From contig MU657166.1 in assembly GCA_026770575.1 (NCBI GenBank), positions 414,390 through 467,945 of the forward strand: a DNA stretch of 53,556 bases. The letters run 5' to 3'. The DNA is from Pelagophyceae sp. CCMP2097 (lineage: Eukaryota > Sar > Pelagophyceae). Positions 21,852-30,584 of this stretch are shown here, one piece after another. Made by a program: the position numbers and the translations under genes. How positions within the stretch are numbered: position 1 is the stretch's first letter; each line of letters begins with the position of its first letter. The notes under the pieces are model-generated. The model did no database searches. It was not told where the DNA came from and was given only the letters and a program-made list of their open reading frames with translations.

Positions 21852-23519
21852 CTATTCGAGCGAGTGGAGTTCAGTGGCCGCGGGCGCGGTGGTCGCTGGC
21901 GCGGCGGGCGCGGCGGGCTCTCGTGGTGCCGCCTCGTCGGCCGGGTGGTCCGCGCCGGGCGTGGAGCCGGGGACCGTCGCCTCTGACGCAGTCGAGTCGT
22001 CGTCCTTCGAGTCGTCCGCGGCTTGGTCCGGCGCGGCCGGCGCGGCGTCCGGCGGCGCGTCGGGCTGCGGCGGCGGTGCGTGCCTCAGCGGCGGCGGCGG
22101 CCGCTCGGTGGTGTGCGGGTCGTCTTTGCGGTAGAAGAGGAGGAGCGGGGCGACGTTGCGGACATCTTCCCACGTAGATTGCGTCACGCGATCGTCGTCC
22201 AGGAACCACCACCGCCCTGCGCCGTCCTTCGTGTAGCAGACGTAGTGCCCGAAGAACGTCGACCGCGCGACGTCCAAATGGACGACGACGGCGTCCAAAG
22301 AGTACGTGCACTCGCCTTTTGAAGCGTCGACGAGAAAGGGCTGAAGATTCAGCGTCTCTTCAAAGCCGACGCGCCGAGTCAGCTTCCCGAACATGCCGCC
22401 GATGCCGCAGCGCGAGACGTACATGACGAAGGAGTTTGGCGTCGTTCCAAACCCGGAACGCTTTGAGGAGCAGTCTCTCTTTTTGCAGTGGTCGCACGAG
22501 TACCCATCTAAGGGTTCCGGTGCAAAGTTGTAGCGCAAGAGCTCGTCGACGGTCGTGGCCGTGTCGTCGTCGCCCGCCGGCGCTGAAACGCGGCGGTTGA
22601 GGCCCGGGGACTCTGCGGCGGCCGCGACGAGCTGGTCGTACGATAAGCCCAGAGTGGCGTTCAGCCGTAAAGACGTCTCGGCCTCGGACTTTGGCAGCGC
22701 GTGCTGACAGTTGGCGCAGACGATGGCTTGGACGAGGTCGAAGCCGAAGACATCGAAAAGTACGGTGGACCTTTCCCACGCTTCGTCTGGCTTCCCAACA
22801 AACCCAACCGCGCACGCCTCCAACAGCTGGGCGAGGACGTACGTCAGGCACTCGTGCGCGTCCTCCATTCTGCCGGCGTGGAAGCCGGAGATGAGGGCGT
22901 TCATCAACGACGTCGGCAGCGCCACGGAATCAACGCCGAGTTCGCGACTGCCCTTCGTCGAAATCGCCTTGCGCTGCTTCATTTTGCCCTCGAGGTCCTC
23001 GTTGGAAGCCCAGACGCTCCGCGTGTGCTTTGCTAACTCAAACATCATGTTGAAGCCTCTTTTCGTCGGCAGCGATCCGACGTCCAACAGTTGTAAATAA
23101 CCAGCCAGCGGCGAGTACGTCAGCGCCTGGATCACGCTCGTCACGTAGCACGTGTTCCCGACGTTTCTAACGCCGACGCGACAGCCGTGCCGCGGCCGCA
23201 GGGCCAAGCACTCGCCTACGCGCAAAGCGTCCGCCGCAGACGCGCGACGGAGCCGCCGCACACGCGCGACGCCGCAACCGCAACCGCACGCACCGCTGCG
23301 TGCTCGGTATGCCTGGCCGTAGAGCTGGACGCCCGTCTGCGGCGGCGCGTCGGCTCGCTTGCGGTCTTCGACGATGCGTCTGCACCGCGCCTTGTGGCTC
23401 GGCCAGTCGACTTTTTGGCATTCCGACCCGCAGTAATAAACAGTTTTGCACGTCCCGCAGTACCTCTTCGTTGCCAAAATTTTGCCGCACACGCACGCCT
23501 CGCCCGTCATCGGCCCCAT
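21852..23519 (-). CDS. Ubiquitin-specific protease with N-terminal MYND zinc finger
   Basis: This deubiquitinase has an N-terminal MYND-type zinc finger as a likely protein-binding module. From the ATG at 23519 it is 555 aa and intronless, unlike its neighbours. The MYND finger spans CVCGKILATKRYCGTCKT and YYCGSECQKVDWPSHKARC. The Cys box is VGVRNVGNTCYVTSVIQAL. MEDAHECLTYVLAQLL, a CxxC pair (CANC) and a second pair (CDHC) follow. The His box is STFFGHYVCYTKDGAGRWWF with FLDDDRV. The last 90 residues are Pro/Ala/Asp-rich and disordered. The frame stays open upstream to 24038, with another ATG at 23936, so a longer N-terminus is possible. That version would overlap the 3' end of the kelch gene. 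Confidence 0.88.
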   Translation of the reverse strand: MGPMTGEACVCGKILATKRYCGTCKTVYYCGSECQKVDWPSHKARCRRIVEDRKRADAPPQTGVQLYGQAYRARSGACGCGCGVARVRRLRRASAADALRVGECLALRPRHGCRVGVRNVGNTCYVTSVIQALTYSPLAGYLQLLDVGSLPTKRGFNMMFELAKHTRSVWASNEDLEGKMKQRKAISTKGSRELGVDSVALPTSLMNALISGFHAGRMEDAHECLTYVLAQLLEACAVGFVGKPDEAWERSTVLFDVFGFDLVQAIVCANCQHALPKSEAETSLRLNATLGLSYDQLVAAAAESPGLNRRVSAPAGDDDTATTVDELLRYNFAPEPLDGYSCDHCKKRDCSSKRSGFGTTPNSFVMYVSRCGIGGMFGKLTRRVGFEETLNLQPFLVDASKGECTYSLDAVVVHLDVARSTFFGHYVCYTKDGAGRWWFLDDDRVTQSTWEDVRNVAPLLLFYRKDDPHTTERPPPPLRHAPPPQPDAPPDAAPAAPDQAADDSKDDDSTASEATVPGSTPGADHPADEAAPREPAAPAAPATTAPAATELHSLE

Positions 23520-24227
23520 GGCCACACCGCCGCCGCCGTCGGGGGCCGCCAAAGGGCGGACCGCAACGAAGGACCGACTGCGGCCTCGAGGAGCGCGCAC
23601 GCACGCCCTCTCCGCAGCGGCGGGGACTCCGAGTCGCCGCCGGGGAGCGAGGGCGCCGACACTACTGTCGCCGCCGGCCGCCAAGACCTCAAATTTTGCG
23701 ACTCTTTTGCGATCGATCGGAGAAGGTCCACCGAGAGGCACCTCCGAGCAGGAGGGAACTGAGCAGGGATCCCCACTCGGAAGATCAGAGCACTGGGGCT
23801 GCGGCTTCACGAACGAGCGGCCCGCGACATACGAGTCGCGCGGCTGCACGTCCTCGATCGAGGCACGACTTGAATTACGACCCGAATGATGACAGCACTC
23901 GGAGTCGCCGTCCACGCGACGCGCGTCGTCCGGCATCGTCGTGCGCCGTCGTCGCGGTGCTCCAGATGGTGGGTGCGGGAGCTTCCGGGCCTCGACTGTA
24001 TTGAGGACCCGCGTCGTTGAAGCGGGGAAGATTGTCACTGCCGGGTGCGCGTGGCGGGCGCGCCCCTCTGGCCGGCGAGCACCTCCGTGCTGGAGAAGTG
24101 CAAGAAGTCGTCGTCGTCATAGTCGGGATTCGGAGCTTCTCCACCGATCACGAGGATACTACGTGGTCGTCCTTCCGCGGTGTTGATTTGTGTGGCTGCA
24201 CATGCATAGCGCGCGATCTGCATCGTC

Positions 24228-24280
24228 GGCCCCGGCTCGAACTCCATCGTCGCCACGTCGCCGGAGTTCGAGCCGGGGCC
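24228..24280. repeat. 18-base perfect inverted repeat in a kelch blade
   Basis: GGCCCCGGCTCGAACTCC (24228-24245) is the exact reverse complement of 24263-24280, with a 17-base loop. One arm encodes the expected MEFEPGP of the kelch repeat; the other replaces expected coding sequence. Confidence 0.95.
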
Positions 24281-25240
24281 AATGCCGTCCCTGAATCGCT
24301 CTCCCCGCCGATGAAGAGGACATCATCGATGGGCGCAGCTGCGCAGAAACTGCGTACCGTGCTCATCGATGGGCCGGTCGCAAACGCCATGGTCCGGATA
24401 TCGAGGACCTCAGTCGTACTCAAAAGTCCTGAACTTGAAGCACCACCGGCCACCATGATGCGGTGCTCGTCGAGCGCGACGGCCGCACATCCGCCGCGTG
24501 GAGTGGTCATGGCGGGCCCCGGCGCAAAGGCCGTCGTATCGAGGCTGAGGATCTCGGTACTCGACAGGTTAGACCAGTCATTTTGACCGCCAATGACGAG
24601 GAACCTGCGAGCATCAAGCGCGACAGCAGCAGCACCGTTTCTTCGCGATTGCATGTCCGGCCCTGGCGTGAGCGTGAGCGTCGACAGGTGGAGGATCTCC
24701 GTCGTTTTCAAAGAAGCATCACCTTTTCCGCCCACCACGATCACACGGTCGGCATCGATCTGGACGGCTGCACAGCCAAATCGTCCCGCGAGCAAGTTCG
24801 GCCCAGCCATAAAGGCCATCGTCTGCGTGTCGAGCACTTCCGTCGTGTTTGAAGTAGAATCGCCCTCAAAACCGCCAGACACGATAACGCGCCCTCCGGC
24901 AAACACGGTAGCACATGCAGAACGTCCTTCGCGCATCTCCGGCCCCAGCCGGAACGTCGCGCCGTCGGTCCAGGGTCGCGCGCCGAAGACGGCTTTTGGA
25001 GAGGCCAAAGTAGTCCAGTTCCTGCACCAGCGCGTCCCGCACAGCCTCGGGTAACGCGCGGATCGTCCTCAGCATGCGCGGGCCGTCCGGAGGGTTGCCG
25101 TGGAGGAAGTCGAGGAGCATGCCGAAGCGCTCGCCGTCGCGGTCGATGAAGATGGACCCGTCCTCGGGATCGGACTGCAGCATCGCGTCGCAGCGCCCGA
25201 ACATGCGACCGAGCATCGAGTCCTCGAACTTGGTCAGCAC

Positions 25241-25278
25241 GGCCCGCGAAGTTTCAAATGGCCCGCGAAGTTTCAAAT
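25241..25278. repeat. Exact 19-base tandem duplication in a BTB domain
   Basis: Two perfect head-to-tail copies of GGCCCGCGAAGTTTCAAAT lie at 25241-25259 and 25260-25278. Nineteen is not a multiple of three, so the extra copy shifts the frame inside the T1 domain. Confidence 0.95.
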
Positions 25279-25599
25279 CGCGCGCCGCCGACGTTGAGCT
25301 TGACCAGCTCGTCGGGCGGCGGCGTCGCTGCTTTCACGCGTGCCTTTTCCTCCTCGTCGCGCGCGTGCTTCTCGTCCGATTCTCGCACAAATGCCGCGCG
25401 GTCGTCCTCGAGCGCGCGCCGGTCGCTCGCGAGCCGGGCCTAGGAGGGGTGATCGCGAGGCAGTTTTCACGTATGGGGGTGTTACCATCTCGGCATCGAC
25501 CGCCCACTCGAGCGCGTCGATCGCAGAGGCGTGCGCCGTGGTCGTGCGCCGCACGGCCTCGAGCGCGACGGGCACCGTGCTCGAGGAGAGGGCCGTCAT

Positions 25600-25854
25600 T
25601 CCCCCACGGCTGCCTTAGGAATTCCTAAGCTTGCCCACTTTTTTGAAGCAACACAAAACCCTTGTGGTTGCGCGCGACGCTCGTCCCGTCCCTTCTCGGT
25701 GGAGCCCAGGACCCTCGGTCCCGTCTCTGAGGATCAAAGGCAGACTCGACGGGTGCGCCCGCTTCGATGGCTGGGGTCGTGAGTCCTTCAGAGCATGATT
25801 ATTATACTAATTTATAGCGGCCTCCCCCCGCGTTCGACCCGCGGGCGTCTTCCC
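25600..25854. other. Intergenic with palindrome
   Basis: This spacer between the kelch start and the next stop, both minus strand, holds the palindrome CTTAGGAATTCCTAAG (about 25615-25630), then TTGCCCACTTTTTTG. An AT-rich patch lies at 25795-25815. Confidence 0.55.
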
Positions 25855-27338
25855 TCAGTATTTCAGCGCGGCGAGCTGATCCAGGGCGGCGAGGTCGGCG
25901 ACGGGGAGCGAGGGATCGAAGATGCCTTCGCCGTTGAACATCATGCGTGCTTCGGCCTATAGGCATTTCTCTGGACAATGAAGAACAAGAGGAGAAAGGC
26001 AGACTTTGCAGTATGCATACCCCCGGGCCGCTCCTCACCTGCGACGAGTTTGAGAAGGCGTGCCACTCCAGCGCCTGCAAGCGCGGGCCGCACGTGCGGT
26101 ACGCGTGGAGGGCGTACGTGGCGGCCCTCCGCGCCGAGGAGAACCCGGCGAGAGTGGCGCGCCAGGGCCGCTGCTTTGCGTCATTGGGCGCGGAGACGTC
26201 CAAGACGATGACGTGCGGCGGCGTCGATGCGTCTCCGCTCGACGAGTCGGAGCCGACGGGGAAGAGGACGCCGTCGGAATCGGCCGAGGCCGCCCTGATA
26301 GCACACTCAGCCTCTTGCGCAAGGCCGGCGCAGTGCCTTTCGGCCTCGGCCAACGACGCGGTGCGGTGCACCGTGGAGACTCCGCCGCGCGATCCGAAGA
26401 TGGCGGCGACGCAGGGCCTCGACGCCGCCGCGACGCACTTCCTTGCCACTTCAGGCCTCGACGTTTTTGGCGACAAAGCCTCCGCCTTTGGCTGGGCGCC
26501 CCAGGCGCCCTTTGGCGGTGCCGCCGCGCGCGCGGGCCGCTCTGAAGCGGCGAGGTCGACGTTTGACGTGGACCTTTTCTTCGTCGGCGGGGGCACCGCT
26601 TGCGGGGGCCCCGAGGTGTACGTCCTTTGCAATTCGACGTCCCACCCGGCGCCCGATCTCTTCAGAGTGCCGCGGAGGACGTAGCCGCCGACGCGGTTGG
26701 CGCCGTCGCCTTCGCAGGTGCAGTCGTCGCCGTCCTGAGTGAACCGAAGCGACATCCTGTCCACCATCTGGCTCCGCTTCGCCGTCGCCGCCGCCCCACC
26801 GAAGTTCATTCGGCCGGGGAACGTGCCGTCGGGCGGGACGGCCATGCGCTCGACGTCAAAGTCGCTAGGCAGTCGTTTGGGGCGGGGCAGCGAAAGGACC
26901 CGCAAAGGCTCTCTTACACAACCTTCCGATAAAGTTACTGACCCGAGTTGCTCGAGCATGTATCGCGCTTGCGCGCCGATCCTGCGCCACCGCCGGTCGC
27001 CGCGCCGACGTCGGCCCGTCCGTCGGACGTCGGCCCGTCCGTCGAACCACGCACGCTCCGGTGACGTCCCTCCATGGCCCGTGGATAACGAGCCCCGTCG
27101 CGCCGGTCCCCGTCGCCGAACCTACGCAAAGGCCGTCGCCAGCGTGCTTCATGCCGTCGCCACCGCGAAGCGCGCCGGCGCAGAAGACCCAGTCGGCTTT
27201 CGGGAGGACCTGGAGCCTCCTAGACGTACCCCTTTCGAGGCGGCCGCGGAGAGTGAATTTCTCGCCGGGCGGGTTGCCGCCCGCGGGCGGCACCGCGGGC
27301 GCGGCGACCGCGTCGGCCGCGCCGTCGTCGTCCTCCAT
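25855..27338 (-). CDS. Conserved-looking protein of unknown function, four exons
   Basis: I do not recognise the family. Exons 27338-27230, 27121-27055, 26864-26039 and 25956-25855 agree in phase and sum to 367 aa, which supports the structure. The N-terminus is acidic and Ala/Pro-rich. Two matching beta-type motifs follow: GEKFTLRGRLERG and GGYVLRGTLKRSG, the second continuing WDVELQRTY. Between them is DFDVERMAVPPDGTFPGRMN. The middle is low-complexity Pro/Lys/Ala. A more ordered part (AAIFGSRGGVSTVHRTASLA to LQALEWHAFSNSSQ) precedes AEARMMFNGEGIFDPSLPVA and the end LAALKY. The second intron (27054-26865) carries a tandem of CCGACGGACGGGCCGACGT. No signal peptide or membrane segment is seen. 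Confidence 0.7.
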
Positions 27339-28868
27339 GCAACTGTGCCCGTGTGCGGGTCCGATCGATATCAGCGATCTTCACTTTCCTCGGTCAACAA
27401 ACAGTCGGCGGGTAGCGCGGTGGGCAAGGCCAAGCTAGATACAGGGGCCCTCCGGACCGAGTCTGCACTGAATGCGCGGAGCCTGCCCAGGGGCACCTCC
27501 CAGTCGCGTGGCACGGCTTCGCCGCCGCAGTCGCGGCTCGTGACCAACCCGCTCGTGACCAACCCGAGAGATGGCACCTTTTCGACCAGCACCGCCGCAA
27601 TCCAACGTCTCGAGACGTCCCTGCCCAGGCCTCGCCGTCTCCCCGCCCGTGGTGCCTGCCTGCGAGTGCTGCAAGGAGCCAGCGGTCCCAAGGAGCCACG
27701 TGGCGGTCCCGGGTGGCGCCTCCGCGCGCCAACCTTTTCCGGCCGAGGTCATTTCCCGCAGAGGTCAGAGAAGCCCCCCCCCGCGCGTCGCGCCACCGTG
27801 GTCGCGATACGGCGCCAGAGGTCCTCGGCTGCCACCGGTGCACCGCGGCGGACTTTGGCGCGCTCGTGATGGCACCAGCAGTGCGCCGTAGAGGTCAAAG
27901 TGGCGGTTTCCGAGCCGATATCGGCTCCCGCGCTCGCAGCGGCATCAAGAGCCGGTGGCCGCAACGCCGTCTGAAGCTCCTGGGCCGGCACTCGAGCCGG
28001 CGCCGGCTCCGACGCCCGAGCCAGGCCCTGCGCGTGCACCAGAGCCGACGCCCACGCTGGGCTCCGGCGCCCGAAGCACTTCCTGCACCGATTCTCGCCT
28101 CGACGCCCGCGCCGGCTCCAGCGCCGACTCCCGAGCCAGCTCCGACTCCTCAACCGGCCAGCTTCTAAGCCCGCACCAGCTCGAGAGCCGGCGCAGGCTC
28201 CGAAGCCTGGGCCGGAACCGACTCTGACGGACTCAGCCGACTCTGGCACCGACCCTGCCGCCCGAAGAGCGCCACCGGCGCCCGCGCCGGCACTGGCTTC
28301 GATGCCATCGCCGCCTCTCACTCCTATTCATTCGCCACGATCCTGCTGTAAGCATTGGAGTCTGGATCGCCTCGAACCGGCGTTCCACATGTGTGTCGAC
28401 AAAGGCCCTCGAGAAGGCCAACTGACGAGTTCCTTCACAAGTCTTTATTCGCACCCAGGCGTGGCAGCAACGCGCCCTGGCCATGCCCTGGCCATGCGGT
28501 TCACTCGAGTGGCCGTCCCAAGTACATGCCGACTCCCCAGCCCTGGCTTCCCTGGGGCCACCCGCGCACAAAAATGGCGCGACACTTGTTCGGCCGCCGT
28601 GTATCGACAGAGAAGGACGGCTGCGTCCCGCAGACGGACAGCTCCGAGCCGCCCCAAAGCCCCGAGAGTCCCTGAAGAAGTCTTTCTCGGTCCCTTGGAC
28701 ACGACGGACAACCCCCCACGATGCGTTTGTGGCATGTTGCCCTTGGAACCATCGCCCCCGAGGGTGCCTCGGCTCGGCTCGCGCAGGGACGAGCGTAGCG
28801 ACGTTTTAAATCGATGGCACTTTGGTGTCCACAAAAGCTCGTTGAAAATCGTTGCGCGTCCGCTGGCT
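27339..28868. other. Low-complexity region without a resolved gene
   Basis: From about 27950 to 28300 the plus strand is built of degenerate units around GCCCGAGCC and GCTCCGAC. They encode Pro/Ala/Glu-Pro runs (PAPTPEPGPARAPEPTP) in changing frames. Upstream, 27571-27890 has an open frame with a CECC cluster and HRGRDTAPEVLGCHRC in an alternative frame. I could not connect these by splice sites. From 28300 to 28868 only shadow frames are seen. It may be a decayed or repeat-interrupted gene. Confidence 0.35.
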
Positions 28869-30265
28869 TTACGAGACGGCGCAGAACTTCGTCCCCTTGC
28901 CGTTTGGCAGGTCGTCGGCGTCGACGTGCCAGAGGGAGCACTTGCCGCAAGTTGTGCAGTTTTCTCGCTCCGCCCGGCCGAGTCTGACGATGACCCCTCG
29001 ATGGTCGACGGCTCGGTCGCATTCGCAAAAGTGGGCGTAGGCGTGCACGCCCTTGATGACGCCGCGGCAGACGTAGCAGACGTTTGCGGCGCAAAAAGGG
29101 CACCGCATCTTGTTGCACCCGGAATCCTATAGGGGATACTCTCGGAATTCCGAGTCTGTCGGAAATACTCGAGGCAAGAACCTCGGGGCCCGCGAAGAGG
29201 CACCAAGACGGACCTTGATGAAGTGCGAGTCGCAGTTTGGGCATCTCCTCACGAGGGACGCCGTTAGAGAGTCGCCCTTGGCCCAGGCGTCTGGCCGTTG
29301 AGAATTGCAGCGGTGCGGCTGGCGGCCGACTTCTTCTCGACATGAAATGCACGACGACTTGCCGCACGTTGGATGCGCGCAGCGGAAGACGCTTTTCGCA
29401 GCGCCGGCTCTCCGCGGGCTCGTCGTCTCGGCCCGCGCTGCCTCGTCGACCTCCTACATGACACGTCAACACATAAGACGTCAACAGTCGATCTCCTACA
29501 ACTCTGCGTTGCCGCGGAGACCCGCAGGCCGAAGTGGACGCGGGTTTGCACCGCCGCGAAGGGGCAGAACGGGCAGCGGACGAGGTTGATCAAGCCCGCT
29601 TTGGCGATTTCGGCGCGGGCGACGAGCTAAGGCGCAGAGTGACAAAGATGCGCAGAGTGAGAACACGCCTCGCAATAACAAGATGACTCGCCTCGTCTCG
29701 CTGTCGGATCATGGGCGAGGGCATGACCTTTAAGACTTGGGTCTGTCTTAAAGGCGCCGCGCAGCCGTCCGTGGAGCAGCATCTCAGAGGTTGAGCATCC
29801 CCTTCGCCCATCCTCGACGCGACGAGCTGCGTCAAACATTCCTCGCACAACGCGTGCGGGTCTGAAGCGGCGCAGTCCACGACCGCGGCGCCAGGAGGGA
29901 TGTCGGCATAACAGCAGCAGCACTCCCTCGTAGGCGCCTGGCGGCCCCACAGCTGCACTGCCAACCGCCTCGCGGAGCTCCGCGGCGGCGTCGCGCGCAT
30001 CGGCGTCGGCCGCCGCCGCGGCGTCGCCACGGGCTGCGGGTGGCGCGGGGCCGACGCCTTGCCGCCGCGCGCGCCGGCGCGCGCCTTGTTGCCGCGCGAG
30101 TGCGTCACGTCCGCCAGCGGCGAACCTGCGGCGGCCGTTCCGCGCGCGGCGGCGCGGATGCGGTCCGTGTGCGGACGCACGGGCGACGTTGCGCTGTGGG
30201 GTCAGGTTCTCATCGTAGTCCTCGATGCGCAAGTCTCCTATGCGCATGTCGCCGCGCCCGTCCAT
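28869..30265 (-). CDS. RBR E3 ubiquitin ligase, RNF216/TRIAD3-like
   Basis: RBR ligases pass ubiquitin through a RING2 cysteine. Exons 30265-30181, 30125-29692, 29626-29552, 29453-29214 and 29126-28869 give 363 aa with all junctions in phase. RING1 is CCCCYADIPPGAAVVDC with HALCEECL and a later Cys pair. The IBR begins CPFCPFAA and continues VFRCAHPTCGKSSCISC, REEVGRQPHRC. RING2 is CPNCDSHFIKDSGCNKMRCP, FCAANVCYVCRG, with HFCEC; its catalytic cysteine is in GCNKM. The end CTTCGKCSLW matches RNF216. Intron 2 (29691-29627) is a GC-AG intron with donor GAG/GCGAGT. Intron 4 includes a palindrome around GGAATTCC. The short N-terminus lacks the long tail of animal RNF216. Ubiquitin-chain preference is not predictable here. 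Confidence 0.9.
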
Positions 30266-30584
30266 CGACGCCGCCGCCGCCGCCGGAGCGGCGCCTGCGG
30301 AGCGCGTACGTCGACCCGCCCCAGGCCCGGGTCCAACCGGCGCCAGTCTTTAGCGACCTTGAAAAGCTAACGGGTGGTCGACATTCGAACTTGGTCCACG
30401 CCCGCCAAAGACACCTGCTGCCAGTGCTAGCCAGCGGCCAGCTGGCAACAAGTCAATTGAAAAACACATCGTAGGCGTTTGGCTCCGTCAGAGGAGAGGC
30501 CTTCCTGTGCACGGCTTCGGTACGGGCCAAGTGGGAAGCCAGGGCGAGCATCGCAACGGAGTGTTGTGTGTATTACAGCATGGC
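30266..30584. other. Intergenic
   Basis: This is the spacer between the RBR start and the stop of the next minus-strand gene, and should hold the RBR promoter. I see no other element. Confidence 0.4.

Larger units (their letters stand above)
24035..25599 (-). pseudogene. BTB (T1/KCTD-type)-kelch gene with frame lesions
   Basis: Exon 1 (25599-25486) joins exon 2 (from 25439) through a 46-base phase-0 intron and encodes a coiled coil, then LVKLNVGGARFETSRA, the start of a T1/BTB domain. The frame then breaks at an exact 19-base tandem duplication (25241-25259, 25260-25278). Without the second copy it would continue VLTKFEDSMLGRMF, DGSIFIDRDGERF and LDYFGL. About five kelch repeats follow (for example VIVSGGFEGDS, VIVVGGKGDA, FLVIGGQNDW, IMVAGGASSS, LFIGGESDS). 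The BTB-kelch join needs a 64-base intron with a GTCTTC donor or is another shift. A last frame change at about 24245 coincides with an 18-base inverted repeat, after which TMEFEPGPTMQIARYACAAT resumes the kelch pattern. I read it as a recent pseudogene or a mis-assembled allele. Confidence 0.75.

Noticed and set aside
27571..28168. Zinc-finger gene suggested by CECC and GCHRC clusters
   Set aside because: The cysteine clusters lie in different frames with no in-phase splice pair, and the tail is low-complexity Pro/Ala sequence.
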